Source: Cymbidium sinense
Taxonomy: Eukaryota > Streptophyta > Magnoliopsida > Asparagales > Orchidaceae
NCBI GenBank assembly: GCA_021442155.1
Contig: CM038214.1
Location: 310,217,001-310,281,000 of the forward strand
Direction: 5' to 3'
DNA: 64,000 bases
Part shown: in pieces, positions 34,242-48,253 of the stretch
How positions within the stretch are numbered: the first letter of the stretch is position 1
How the letters are laid out: the number at the start of each line of letters is the position of its first letter
The notes under the pieces: generated by a model
What the model saw: the letters and a program-made list of their open reading frames with translations, nothing else
Told to the model about the DNA's origin: nothing
Databases searched by the model: none
Translations under genes and position numbers: made by a program

Positions 34242-37200
34242 CCATAAAAATAAACCCTAAACCTAAACTATAAACTAAAACATAAACCTTAAACCAAACC
34301 TAAACAAACCTAAACCAAAACCTAAACCAAACCTAAACCAAACCACAAAAATACATTAAACCCTAAATAAAACAAAAAAACCCTAAACCCTAAAAACCCT
34401 AAACCAAGCCTAAACCAAAACACCACTGAGCCACAAAAAGCCCCAAACCCTAAAATAAACCTAAACCCTAAACCACTAAAACAAAACCTAAAAACAAAAT
34501 AAAATAAAAAATAAAATAAACCTAAACACTAAACCTAAATAAAATAGATAAATAAAATAAAATGAAACCTTAACAAAACCTAAACTTAAACCTAAACCTA
34601 AAAATAAAATAAAATATACAATAAAATAAATCAAGATAAAATAAATAAAAACTTAAACGAACTAAAAAATTAAATAAACCTAAGAATAAAACTAAATAAA
34701 ATAAAACTAAGCATTAAAATAAAATAAAATAAACCTAAAATAAAATAAAATAAACTAAATAAAAAAAAAAAAAAATAAATTTGAATCTATAACAAAATAA
34801 ATAAAAATAAACCTAAATTAAAAAAAGACTTAAACCTAAAATAAATAAAATAAGCCTAAACTAAACTAAAATAAATAAAACCTAAACTTAAAATAAACTA
34901 AACCTAAACCTAAACTAAATAAAATAAACAAAAAAAAAATAAACTAAAGCTAAATAAAACTAAACTAAAAATAAAATATAAACTTAAAATAAAATCTAAA
35001 ACTAAACCTAAAAATAAAATAAAATTAAAACCATGCCACAAATAAATAATAAAACCTAAAAATAAAATAAAAATAAAAATAAAACTAAACAAAAATAAAT
35101 AATATAAATAAACTAAAATAAATAAAATAAAATAAACATAAATAAATATAAAAAATAAAATAAACTAAATTAAATAAAATATAAATAAATCTAAACCCTC
35201 TGAACTTAATTTAAGAAAAAATAAATTTAAAAAAAACCAAACTAAATAAACCCTAAATCCAAAACAGACCTGACCCTAAACCTAAAACCCTAAAGTGTAA
35301 ACCCTAAAAACTCTACCCTTGACCCAAATACTAAACCCCAAATATTAAAATCACAAAAATCATAAACTTAAACCACAAACCCACTGGGCCAAAACCACAA
35401 CCTAGGCCACAACCTAAACCACAGAAAATCTTAAACCATGAACCACAAACCTGGGCTGAAACACAAACCCTAGCCACTGCCATACCACTATGGGCTAAAT
35501 GGGCCCAACTGGGCCACACTTAAGGCCCAGTGACCTGACCCAAACTGAGCCCTGGGCCACTATGGGCTCTGGGCCCCAGGCCAAGCCCCAGGCCAGCAAC
35601 CCTGATCTTAAACCTGGGCCTTAAACCCAGATGACCCTGGGCCTAACATGGAATCCCCTGGGCCAACCCTGGACCACAATAGGCCCTGGGCTAAACTGGG
35701 CCCTGGGCCACTGATACTGAAACCCTGGGCCCACTGAGCTATCTGATAATGAAAATCTGAGCCAGAAATACTTGGCTGACTCCACAGGTTAGGCCCTGGG
35801 CCACAGGCCTAAACCTACCAACTAAATAAATAATAACCCTAGCTAAATAATTATAAAATAAAATAAAATAAAACCTAAACTAAAACTTAAATAAACCTAA
35901 AATAAAATAAAATAAACTAAACTAAATAAATAAAACCTAAACTATAAAAAACAAATAAACCTAGAATAAAATACAAAAATAAAATAAATAAGCATTATAA
36001 TATATAAAATAAACTAAATAAAATAAAATAAAACTAATATAAAACTAAACTTAAAATAAACCTAAAATAAAACCTAAATAAATAAAAAAAATAAAACATA
36101 AACCCAAACTAAAAAAAACCTAAACTAAAAAATAAAATAATATAAACCTAAACTAAAATAAACTAAATTAAAATAAAAGAAAACCTAAACTAAACCTAAA
36201 CTAAATGAAATAAATTAAACTAAAAATAAACTAAACTAAACTAAACTTAAAACTAAAAAAATAAAACCTAAAAGTAAACCTAAAATAAAACCAAAACCTA
36301 AATGTAAAAAAAATAAAATAAAATTGAAACTACTAAAAGAAAAAAAAATAAAACATAAACCTACTTAAATATTTTAAAATAAAACTAAACAAAAAAATAA
36401 AATAAACTATATAAAATAAACTAAATAAATAAATAAATAAATAAATAAAAATTAAAATTAAAAATGCTAAAATAAATAAAAAAATAAACTAAAATAAAAC
36501 TAAACTTAAGATTGATTAAAGAAAATCAGTATAAAAAAACTAAAACAGGCCACAAACCCTATCCTGAGCCTCAGACCCTAACAAACACAACCTAAATCCC
36601 CATGCAAACCTGACCCCCCAAAACTTAAACTTTACTGACCATAAGAAACTAACCTTAAAATTAACCCTGATCCACAAATCCAAACATTGATCCTGAGCCT
36701 TGACCACACCACAAACCACTAAACTGAGCCATCCACAAAACCTAAAACTGACTAAACCTAACTAGCCTAAGGCACTAAAATCATTAAACCACAAACCCCA
36801 AACTAAACTGAAATAAAATCATAAACCACCCAAACCAGCCTAAATCTAAATCTGAGCCATAAACCCAAAATAAAAACTATAAAAATAACTAAATAAAATA
36901 AAATAAAACCTAAACTAAAACCTGGGCTAGGCCACAAACTAAACCCAGGCGACTCTGAATACAAACTGCCACTGACCACTAGGCCTGAGCCACAAACCAC
37001 CTGGGAAACCTAGGCCCTAAATCTGAGCCACTGAGCCACAAGACCCTGCGTGGCCACTGAGCCCAGTTAAACCCTGGGCTTTAAACTGAAAAGGCTCAGA
37101 CCTGGGCCCTGACCCCAAACCACTGGTAGTGACCCTAAAAAACATAAAAAACTAATCTGACTAAAACTGAAATAAAATAAAATATAAAACTAAACTTAAA

Positions 37201-40200
37201 TAAATAATAAGATAAAATATAAACTATATTAAACCTAAATCTAAAACCTAAAATTAAAATAAAATAAAATAATAATAAATTTGGACAAATTAAATAAATA
37301 AAACCTAAACTACTAAAAAATAAAATAAAAACATAAAACCTAAATAATAAAAAAACTAATAAATAAAATAAAATAAACCTAAAGATAAAATAAAACCTAA
37401 ACCTAAAATGAAATAAAAATAAAACCCACTAAAATAAAATAAAAAATAAAACTAAACTAAAATAAACCTAAAACTAGCTACCTAAAATATACTAAAAAAT
37501 AAACTAAAATAAATAAAACACAAATAAACTAAACATAATAAAAATAAACATAAATAAATAAAATAAGATAAACTAAAATAAATAAAAATGCATTCCAAAT
37601 AAACACATGTTTGCTTAATTTAAAAAAAAAAAAACTAAAACCCTAAAATCCCAAATGAGCATCTAGGCTGTCCATGACCATATAAAGCCTGACCCTGACC
37701 CAATGAAACCTAAATCTTAAACCTAAACCCTGAGCCCTAACCCTAACCCTAAACCCACAAATACTAAAACCTAACCTAAAACCACAAACCCCAGCCCAAA
37801 CCTGACCTTAAACTAAAGCCATATAACTATAAATCCTAGCCTGAACCCTAACCCCAAACCCTGAAAAAACCAAAACTAAACCTAAACTAAAAAAAACCTA
37901 AAAATAAAATAAATAAATAAAACCTCAACCTAAATAAAATAAAAAAAATAAGATATAATAAAAACTTAAACTAAAATAAAAGCCTAAACCTAAACCTAAA
38001 AAGAAACTAAAATAAAAAAATTAAAACTAAACTATAAGAAAATAAATAAAAACCTAAACTAAACTAAAAAAATAAAACACCTAAATAAAATAAAAACTAA
38101 ACTTAAAATAAAAATAAAATAAACCTAAACCTAAACTAAAATAAACTAAACCAATATAAAATAAAACCTAAACCTAATCTAAATAATTTAAACTAGTAAA
38201 CTAATTAAAAATAAAATAAATTAAAAATAAACTTAAACCAAAAATAAAAAATAAAACCTAAAAATAAACCAAAAATAGAAACCTAAATCATACACCTAAA
38301 AAAAATTAAAAACCTAAACCTAAACCTAATAATAAAAAATAAAACCTAAACCTAAAAACTAAAATTAAAATAAAACTAAACTAAAAAATAAACATAAATA
38401 TAAACATAAACCTTAAAAATAAATAAAATTAAAAAACCTAAACCAAAAAAATAAACCTAAAATAAATAAACTAAGATAAATAAAATAAAAAGTAATCTAA
38501 ATAAAATAAAAACTAAAATAAACTAAAATAAATAAATAATAAACTAAATAAACTATACTTAATAAACTTAAACTGGGTTTACTATTTTAAAAGAAAAAAA
38601 ATCTAAACTAACACTACCATACCCAATTCTTAAACCCAAAACCCTCCTTACAACCTGGGCCCCCTATGACTGAGCCATAGACCTGGGCCCTAATACCTCC
38701 TAAATGCGCCTAGGCCTGACAAATCCCAAACCTCCTAAACCCTAACCACCTCTCCACCACTGACCTACTCTATATGAAAAATAATAAATAAACCTGAGCC
38801 TGATCTCACTAAACCTGACCACTTATACCCAAAATCTGACTAACTTAAAACATAACTAAATAAAAATGAGCTTATTAATAAAATCAAACTACTACTAAAC
38901 TGACTCCTACTAACTGTGCCTAAGACCAAATGTATGACCCTAAACCAAAACTAAATACTGAACCCTATCAACCACTGAGAAACTCCTTAAAATCCTAATC
39001 TGACTGGGCCCTGACTAAACTGAAAAAATGGGCTCTAAACCCTAAGGAAAAAAAATGACTTAAAAAACCTTGACCTAAATGACCCTACTCCTACCCTACT
39101 CAAATAACCATAATACCTTATCCTCCCTAACACTAGCTGACTAAATGAAAATACCTACCTAAAAATAAACTTATTACCCTTGGTTCTAAACCTAAACTAA
39201 ATTTGTAAATTAAAATAAAATAAAACTAAACTAAACTTAAACCTAAACCTAAAAAATAAAATAAAATAAATAAAACAAATAAATAAAACTAAACTATCTA
39301 AAAAATAAATAAACCAAGATAAAATAAATTAAAATAAAACTAAGCTAATATATATAAAATAAACCTAAAATAAAATAAAATATATATAAAACTAAACATA
39401 AAAAATAAACCAAAATAAAACCTAAAAATAAATAAAAATAAAACATAAACCCTAAACTAAAAAACACCTAAAAAATAAAAAATATAAACCTAAACCATAA
39501 AATAAACTAAACTAAAATAAAGAAAACCTAAACCTAAACCTAAACTAAATGAAATAAATTAAACTAAAATAAACTAAGCTAAACCTAAACTTAAACCTAA
39601 AAAACTAAAAATATAACCTAAAGTAAACCTAAAATAAAAACCTAAAACCTAAACGTAAAAAAGTAAAATAAAAATCAAAACCTAAACCTAAAAAGAAAAA
39701 ATAAAACTTAAACCTAAACCTAAAATATTTTAATAAAATAAAACTAAACAAAAATAAGTAAACCTAATATAAATAAACTAAACTAAATAGAATAAAATAA
39801 ACTAAATAAAATTATAAATTAAAATGCTAATAAATAAAAATAAACTAAAATACCTAAACCTCTTATTAATTGAAAAATCAATGAAACCTAATCCTAAACA
39901 TGACCTACTCAGTCTTAAACCTAACCCAACACTAAACCTAAAAACCATAACCACAAACCTACTGACACTTTAAACCCTAAATCTTAGGCCAAACTAACCT
40001 AAATCTTAACCTGATCCTAAATCACAACATCCTGAAAACCCTGACCCTAGGCCAAAACTCCCTAGGCCATGAACTAAACTAAAAAAACCATAAAAATCCT
40101 AAAAGATAAACCCTGAGACTACCCAAAATCATAAAAAACCCTAAATACCTGACTATACCATGAGCTAAACCTATAAAATAAATAAAACCTAAACTACTGG

Positions 40201-43110
40201 CTAAAACCAAACTAGGCCAAAACCCAGGCTCAAAATCCTGAGCCTTAACCTGGGCTCTAGGCCCTGGAGTCAAACTAAATCCACAGGCACTACTAAAGGC
40301 TGAGAGTAGCCCACTAATCTTAAACCTCTGGGCTTTAGGCCCACCATGGGCTCAGAACTAGCCCTAAATAAACTAATAAAGGCTTAAAACTGATCTGACT
40401 AAAACTAAATAAAATAATATATAACTTACTCAAATAAAAATAAATAAAAATAAAATGTAAACTATATTAAAACTTAAATCTACTAAACTAAAATAAAATA
40501 AATAAATAACATAATTGGACCAAAAAAAAATAAATAAACTAAAATAAAAAATAAAATAAACCTAAACATAAAAACCTAAATAAATAAAATACTAAAATAA
40601 AATAAAATACCTAAAGATTAAATGAAAAACCTAAAAAAAATAAAAATAAACCCACACCTAAAATAAAATAAAATAAACTAAAAATAAACCTAAACCTAAA
40701 CCTAAACCTAAACTAAATAAAACTAAACTAAAATAAATAAACCTAAAAAAATAAACTAAACATAATAAAATAAACCTAAATAAATAAATATATAAACTAA
40801 AATAAATAAAAATTCCAGAATAAACCTAATGGGTTTACTTAATTTTAAAACTTAAACCTACCCAAAATCCCAGAGACATTCTGACTGTGGTGAAAATGAC
40901 CCTAAACTGACCAACCTGTGCTAATGAACCCTAAATCTTGACCACTAAACCCTACTCTCTCCTACCACAAATACAAAACACCCTAAATCCTGAGCCCACA
41001 ACCTAAACCTAAACAACTAAATAAAAAAAAGCCAAACCTAAACCACAACCATAACTGACCTAACCCTACCATACCACAACCCTAAAACAAAACTAGGCTA
41101 AACTAAAAACTAAAAATAAAATAAATAAATAAAATCCTATAAATAAAAATAGATAAAATAAAACTTAAACTAAACAAAAAATAAAACTAAACTAAAATAA
41201 AGAAAAAACTAATCTAAATATAAAAATAAATAAAACCTAAATAAACTAAAAATAAAACTAAAATAAAATAAATAAAACCAAAATAAAATAAAATAAACCT
41301 AAACTAAACTAAAATAAACTAAATAATATAAATAAAACCTAAACCTAATCCAGCTAAACTAAAACTAATTAAAATAAATAAACTAAAATCTTAAACCAAA
41401 ATAAAAAAATAAACCTAAAAAAATAAAACCAAAAAATAAACCTAAATCATACACCAAAAAAAATTAAAAAAAACCTAAACCTAAACTATAATAAAATAAA
41501 ACCTAAACTAAAACTAAAATTAAAATAAAACTAACTAAAAAAAAATAAACATAAACTAAACTTATAAAATAAATAAAAATAAAACTAAACTAAAAAAAAA
41601 ATAAACCTAAAATAAAATAAACTAAGCTAAATAAAATAAAATAATCTAAATAAAATAAAACTAAATAATAAATAAAATAAATAATAAACCTAAACTATAA
41701 ACAATAAACTTAAACTAGGTTATCTTATTTTAAAACCCTAAACTCTACAACCATAACTATCTAAACCCTAAACCTAAATAAAAACCTGAGCCCTACCTCT
41801 ACCACTGGGCCACCTAAAAGATCACCCACAACTCCAAAAATAACCCTGGGCCAAACCCGACACTCTAAAATCCAAAAAGGACCTAAAAGGCCACTCCCTG
41901 ACTGAGACCACCATGGATACTAAAATGATCACTAATCTACCCAAATAAAACCACTGAGACATAGCCTAACCACAAATGATAAACTTTCCTATGTTGTGTC
42001 GTAATCATGGGACTAAAGAGCCACTGGGCCCTGGGCCCTAACTGACCTCCTGACTAAAACCTAAAATCTTGAGCCATAGGCCACAAAGATCATGAAACCA
42101 CAAAACTGAAAACCATGGGCCCTATAACTCTTAAACCTAAATCCTGGGCTAAACTTTGGGCCCTAGCCCTGATAAAACCACTAAACCTAGCTAAGGAAAA
42201 GGCCCTACCATACCCTATCTTGGATGACTAATGACCTAAAAGCTGATACCTGAGCCCTATTAATAAACTTAAACCCTAAATACCTAAGCCAAAAAATAAC
42301 TGAGCCTGATCGTTACTACTACCCTGAGCTGAGCTAAAATAAATTAAAATAAACCTGATAAAATAAATACTTAGCTTAACCCATGGTTACCTGAGCCACA
42401 AAAACCTAAACCTAAACTAAAATAACAAAATAATAAACCCTAAACCTAAACCTAAATTTAAATAAAATAAATAAAATCCTAAACTAAAACTTAAACCTAA
42501 ACCTAAAATAAAATAAAATAAACTAAACATAAATAAATATAAACCTAAACTATACTAAAAAACAAATAAACCTAAGAATAAAATAAAAATAAAATAAACT
42601 AAAAATAATATAAATAAATAAATAAAATAAAATAAAATAAAAACTATATAAAATAAACATAAAATAAATAAAATAAAACCTAAAAATAAATAAAATAAAA
42701 CATAAACTAAACTAAAAAAAACCTAAATAAAATAATATAAACCTAAACCTACTAAAATAAACTAAAACTAAATTAAAGAAAACCTAAACCTAAACCTAAA
42801 CTAAAATGAAATAAATTAAACTATAAATAAACTAAACCTAAACCTAAACTTAAACCTAAACTAAAAATAAAACCTAAAAGTAAACTTAAAATAAAACCTA
42901 AAACCTATAAAATAAAATAAAATTAACCTAAACCTAAAAATAAAAATAAAACCTAAACCTATATTTTAAAAATAAACTAAACAAAATAATACCAATAATA
43001 AATAAACTAAACTAAATAAAATAATAAACCTGTATAAATTATAAATTAAAATACTAAATATAAAGAATAAACTAAATAAACCTAAACCTAACTTTTATTA
43101 ATTCAGTATA

Positions 43111-43481
43111 AAACCCACCCTAAACCTAACCTGAACTCATCCTGAGCCTCAGGCCCAAAACACTTAAAATCACACCATAAACCCACTCCCTAGGCGTGAT
43201 CTTAGATCCTACCTAAACCACCCTAAATCTTGACCCTGATCCCTGATCACAACATTGATCCTGACCTCAGGACCCACCTACCACAAAAACCACAAACCAA
43301 ACCTAAACAGACACTACTAAATAAAAATCATAAACTGACCTAACCAACACTAATCCCAAATCATAAAACCCTAAACCATAAACTCTAAACTCTAAACCAT
43401 AAAACTTAAACCTAAATAAATAAAATAAAAACCTAAACTAAAACCTAAGCCCTAAACCCTAAACTAAACCAAAACCCAAAA
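43111..43481 (-). repeat. GC-richer block and CCCTAAA array
   Basis: Begins like the GC-rich block of the 3.3-kb unit (CATCCTGAGCCTCAGGCCC, compare 36560) and passes into CCCTAAA/CCATAAA units before GR-RBP copy 8. Confidence 0.75.
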
Positions 43482-43569
43482 CTTGGTGTCTTAGAAAACT
43501 TGGTGTGTTACTTGGTTGAGGAAATCAAAAAGAAGAAATGTCGAATCTCAATTTGTTCTCTATTAAAAA
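43482..43569 (+). pseudogene. GR-RBP retrocopy 8, last 85 bases only
   Basis: Starts in the 3' UTR at ACTTGGTGTCTTAGAAAACT and runs to CAATTTGTTCTCTATTAAAAA. All coding sequence is lost. CCCTAAA lies on both sides. Confidence 0.85.
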
Positions 43570-44730
43570 CCCAAAACCCTAAACCCTAAACTAATTGAAC
43601 CTAAACTTAAATCCTAAACCCAAACCATAAACCAAACTTTAAACCTAAATCCTAAACCCAATGCCAAAATAAAAACTAAAACCCAAAATCCTAAACTAAC
43701 CCTAAACCTAAAGCTAAGACCAAAACCTAAACTAAATGATCTAAAAAAGTAAAATAAATAAATAAACCTAAACCAAAATAAAATAAAATTAAAATAAAAT
43801 AAAATCTAAACTAGAACCTAAACTTAAACCTATAAAGAAAATAAAATAAAAACTAAAACTAAACTAAATAAAATAAATAAACAAAACTAAACTAAAATAA
43901 TATAAATAAAAAATTAAAATAAAAACTAAACGAGTAATAAAAATGAAATAAACCTAAATAAAATAAAATAAAATAAAAACTAAATAGAAACCTAAACCTA
44001 AAAATGAACTGAAAAATAAAACCTAAAAACAAATAAAAAATTAGACTTAAACCCTAAAGTAAAAACATAACCTAAACCTAAAATAAGGAAAATAAAATAA
44101 GCCTGAACCTAAACTAAAATAAACTAAACTAAAATACATAAACCTTAAACCTAAACCTAAAGTAAACTAAACCTAAACCCTAAACTAAATAAAATAAAAT
44201 AAACTAAAATTAAATTTAATCCTAGACGAAGAAATAAAGCCTAAAAATAAACCTAAAATAACAACCTAAAAATAAACCTAAAATAACAACCTAACACCTA
44301 AACCTAAAAAAATAAAATAACAACCAAAACCTACACCTAAACCAAAAAAATTAAATAAAAATAAAACTAAGCTAAAAAAAACATAAACCTAAATCTAAAC
44401 CAAAAAAAAAACTAAAGTAAAAAACCTGAATTAAAATAAATAAACATAAAATAAATAAACTAAACTAAATAAATTTAAAAAATAAACATAAATAAAAATA
44501 AAAATTAAAATGAACTAAATTAAATTAAAAATAAACTATATAAACCTAAACCTACGACCCTAAACCTTAAACCTTAAATCCTTAACCCTAAAGACCTAAA
44601 CCCTAGACCCTAAACCTTAAATCCTAAACCCTAAAGAACCAAAAACCTTAAACCCTAAAACCCCTACAACCCTAAACCATAAACCCAATGACCGTAAACC
44701 CTAAACCCTCAACTAGCACCAAAAAAATTA
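43570..44730 (-). repeat. telomere-like array, graded
   Basis: CCCTAAA-rich (43570-43740), then CTAAA/TAAA words with AAATAAAATAAA runs (43740-44530), then CCCTAAA again (44545-44715) up to the start of LINE-like copy 3. Confidence 0.87.
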
Positions 44731-46040
44731 AGCCTTATTTTGCAAAATTTCCTGATTTCTTTTTGGGGAATTCCCTGTGAGTTCCTTATTGTTTGTGGTT
44801 GGATCCTTCTTTTGCCTTGGTTTTATGTTTGCTTCTTCTCTTAGGATTAGCCTCTATTGGGTGTGTTGTTTTAGACATTTTATGTTGTTATAATGCTTCT
44901 TGTCGGGTTAGACTTTGTTCTTTGGGGAAGTTTAGTTTTTTGATTAGTCTTACTAGTTGCTACTATTGCCTTTCTATGGTGGTTGTGTTTCTTTTGTTCC
45001 TTTATTGTGTGGTGCTTTGTTGGTTTTCTGCTTTTCCTTGGCTGCTAGGGAAGCATCCTTTATTGGTTACTTATGATGGGCTATTCTCTTGTGGTTGCCT
45101 TATGGCTATTTTATTAAGTTGGTTTGATTGAAGGACTTTTAGTTATCCTTGGAATCTTGGTTGGTTAATTTTTTTATTTTTGTTGGTTGTTTCTCTATTA
45201 ATTGGCATGGTTCTACTGCTTGTTGATGGCTAGTTCTAATTTTCCCAAGTTTGGAGCTGGGATTTGTTTTTGGATAATGGCTATTGTTGGTGTTCTAACT
45301 TTATTCTAGCCTCTCTCTGGGTTATTATTAATAGTATGATGTGGTTTTTGTTTGGTGGTTTTCTTGCTAGCTAGTTGCCAGTCGGTTGCTCCTTGTTTAA
45401 TGGTGCAGGATCTAGAACTCTATGGACTACTGGCCTTGGATGTTTGCTTGTATTAGGTATGCTGGCTATGATGGCTTTGATCCTACTCACCACGTCTCTC
45501 TAGTTGCTAGTATTACATATGATTATAAACCTTCTTTATGAAGTTTTGATGCTCATATGTATTGTTGCCCTTTGAGATGATTCTAACTGAGCCTGAGCCT
45601 ATTCTTTCTCACCTCTCTCCTTTCCCTCTTTGTATCCTTATCCCTTTTAGCTATGACTTTTTTCCTTTGTAGTGTTTTGCAAATTTCTTTAACAGGTTGG
45701 AACTTTTAGAGGGAATGGTCATTACTCATCAACTAAGAGTTGTTCTTTGTCGATCTTGCTTATCTTGCTTTCTCAAAGGAATCATGAGTACTTAACTCAT
45801 CCTTTTAGTATTTTCTGGATTTGTTATAGTCTTACTTTGTGTCTTTTTCTCTTATGCTTTTTTAGCCGTTATATTTGCTATTTTGTTTTCTTTTCATTTT
45901 TTAATGTACTTAAGTGGAGGTTTAGCTCCTTAGGTTTCTTGATGCTCTCAGAGCAGTAGAATTTTAGAGCTTTACCCCTTTTAAGGACATTGTATCATTT
46001 CCTTTTAAGATAATAAAATTCAAACTTTCCAAAAAAAAAA
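44731..46040 (+). mobile_element. LINE-like 3'-end copy 3, poly(A)-tailed
   Basis: T/G-rich sequence ending AAGATAATAAAATTC, then CAAACTTTCC, an A run (46031-46041) and CCTAAACC repeat. It is closely related to copy 4 (50138-51990). For example ATTGGCATGG is at 45200 and 51219, and CTTTCTCAAAGGAATCATGA is at 45768 and 51714. It is more distantly related to copies 1 and 2 (GGCTATGATGG...GAAGTTTTGATGCTCATAT, about 45468-45560). It lacks about 300 bases present in copy 4. The frames at 44793-45131 and 45747-45959 are hydrophobic readings of T-rich DNA with no recognised domain. Confidence 0.7.
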
Positions 46041-47767
46041 ATTCCTAAACCATAAATAAATCTAAACCCTAAAACCTAAAACCTGACCCTAAAACCCTAA
46101 ACCCTAAAAAAAGCTTAAAAAAATCTAAAACCTAAAATAAAATAAATAAATCTAAACCAAAATAAAATAACCTAAACTAATAAAAAAATATAAACTAAAC
46201 TAAAATGAAAATAAATAAACCTAAAGTAAAATAAAATAAAATAAAAACCTAAATCCAAACTAAAATGAAACAAAACCTAAACAAACCTCAAGATAAAATG
46301 AAAATGAAAACTCAAAACCCTAAACCCTGACCTACTCCTGAGCTCCATTAACCTAAACTCCAGACCTAAACTACCAACTCCACTGAAACTGACCCTGAAA
46401 ATAAAAAGGCCACCCACCACCCAGGCCCTAAACCTGGGCCCTGACTAAATCCTAAACTGACTTAAACCTGGGCCCAGGCCCTACCCACCACCTACCATAA
46501 ACCCATGCCACAAACCACAACCACAAACCAAATCCACAACTGAGATAAATAAAAAATAAAAGATATAAGATATAATCCTAAACTAAAATTTAAACCTAAT
46601 CCTAAAGAGTAAAATAAAATAAAATAAAAAACTAAACTAAAATAAAATAAATAAAACCTACTAAACTAAAAAATATAATAAACCTAAAATAAAACCTAAT
46701 TAAAATAAAACTAAACTAGTAAAATAAAATAAACCTAAGATAATAATAAACTTAAACCTAAAAATAAACCAAATTAAACATAAAATAAATAAAATAACAC
46801 TAAACCTAAACTAAAAAAAAAATAAAACTAAAATAAACAAAATAAAATAAACCTAAACCATAAAGTAACCTAAAATAAATATAACCTAAACAAAATAAAC
46901 TAAACCTAAACCTAAACCAAACTAAATAAAATAAAATAAACTAAAATAAACCTATTCTAAACTAAAATAAAACCTAAAATAATACAAACCTAAACCTAAA
47001 ATTTAAAATAAAACCTAAACCTAATCTAAATAATAAAAAAATAACCTAAACCTAGATAAAATATTAAACTAAACTAAAAATAAACCTAAACCTAAATAAA
47101 CTAAAATAAATACACTAAAATAAATAAACATAAAATAAATTAACTAAATAAATAAAATAAAATAAACCTATATAAATAAATAAACTAAGATAAATAAAAT
47201 AAACTAAATACTATCTGTTGGGTTTGCTTTAAACTATACCCTAACCCTACCCAAATCTTACTGAGCCTGAGCTCAGGCCACAAATCTAAACTTCCCTGAG
47301 GCCAAAGGCCTGGGCCTTACCACAGGCCCTAAACTGACCATACATAAAACCATAGCCCAGGCCTGAGCCCCCCTGGCCCTGGGCTACCCCAAACCCACAG
47401 GCCTACCAAACCACATGAAACCTCCACACTGGGCCTGGGCCCTGGGCCTGAGCCCTAAACCCTGAGCCCCACCCTGAGCCCTAAAGCTGACCAGGCCACA
47501 ACCTAAACTGGGCCCTAGGCCCCAACCCTAAACCCTAAATCCTAATAGCATAAACCCTAAACCCTAACCCTAACCCTAAACCCCAAACCCTAAAACTAAA
47601 CCTAAACCTAAAGTAACTAAATTAATTAAAAAAATAAACCTAATCCTTAAAACTTAATAAACCAAAACCTAAACCTAAATCCTAAACCCCAAACCTTAAA
47701 CCTAAACTTAAAATAACTAAATAAACTTAAACCCTATAACCTAAAAAAAAGCTAAACTAAACCCTAA
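46041..47767 (-). repeat. telomere-like array with two GC-richer blocks
   Basis: CCTAAA/CTAAA/TAAA words. GC-richer blocks at 46320-46540 and 47230-47600 are packed with CCTGGGCC, CCTGAGCC and AGGCCC. Within 47455-47490 CCCTGAG and CCCTAAA units alternate in the same 7-base register. A diverged landmark (TTGGGTTTGCTTTAAA, about 47218) precedes the second block. No gene is seen. Confidence 0.85.
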
Positions 47768-48253
47768 GAATGGGGAACCAATGGTGGAAGATCACCATCA
47801 ACTAGGCTTAGTCTAGATATGGCGGTGGAGGCAAAGGCGGAGGTGGCGATTATCGCAGCGGTGGTGGGGGATCTAGAGGTGCTGGTGGATATGGAGGTGA
47901 AGGTCAGAGCAATGGTGGTTATGGAGGAAAAAAGAGTGATAGAGGTTATAGCTGCTGTGGCGGAAGAGAGAGAGAGATTGGGGATATGATACCGGATCTT
48001 GCTACTCAAGAGGCTAGGGTGGTTCTGATTGGAACTAAAGAAATTGAAGAACGACCAATCTGATATGCTGCTTCTGGAATTCTATTTTTATAGTAGAGAT
48101 GATTCTAGTCATCTAGGGTTTTTGATTTGCTTTATGCGTGCTCATTTTCTATTTATGTTATCGCTTCTACATTAAAAAACTTGGTGGGTTACTTTATTGA
48201 TGAAATCAAAAATAAGAAATGTTTAATCTAAATTTGTTCTCTGTTAAAAAAAA
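47768..48253 (+). pseudogene. GR-RBP retrocopy 9
   Basis: One of the longest copies. It starts GAATGGGGAACCAATGG, with ATCACCATCAACTAGGCTTAG (decayed RNITVNQAQ). The Gly-rich tail is partly readable (GGYGGEGQSNGGYGG-like at about 47885-47930, ERERDWGYD-like at about 47970). It continues to GCTACTCAAGAGGCTAGGG and a stop-like GGAACTAAAG, then the shared 3' UTR and an A run at 48245-48252. It has frameshifts and lacks the RRM body. The 81-codon minus-strand frame over it (47764-48009) is a Ser/Thr-rich shadow. Confidence 0.87.

Larger units (their letters stand above)
33160..43110. repeat. higher-order tandem repeat, about 3.3-kb units (three copies)
   Basis: Three units are recognisable, roughly 33160-36540, 36540-39890 and 39890-43110. 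Each contains the same ordered landmarks: a GC-rich CCTGAGCC/CTGGGCC block; ATCTGACTAAAACT followed by AAACTATATTAAA and TTGGAC (37158/37223/37283 against 40393/40457/40516); a landmark box (37605, 40826); a second GC-poor array; another box (35195, 38571, 41711); and a TTAATT-containing box (36505, 39865, 43097). The first unit also carries GR-RBP copy 7. Between the landmarks lie CCTAAA, CTAAA and TAAA words. The Phe/Leu/Tyr-rich minus-strand frames here are spurious. Confidence 0.75.

Noticed and set aside
47764..48009. 81-codon Ser/Thr-rich minus-strand frame
   Set aside because: It is the antisense shadow of GR-RBP copy 9; Gly codons read backwards give Ser, Thr and Pro.
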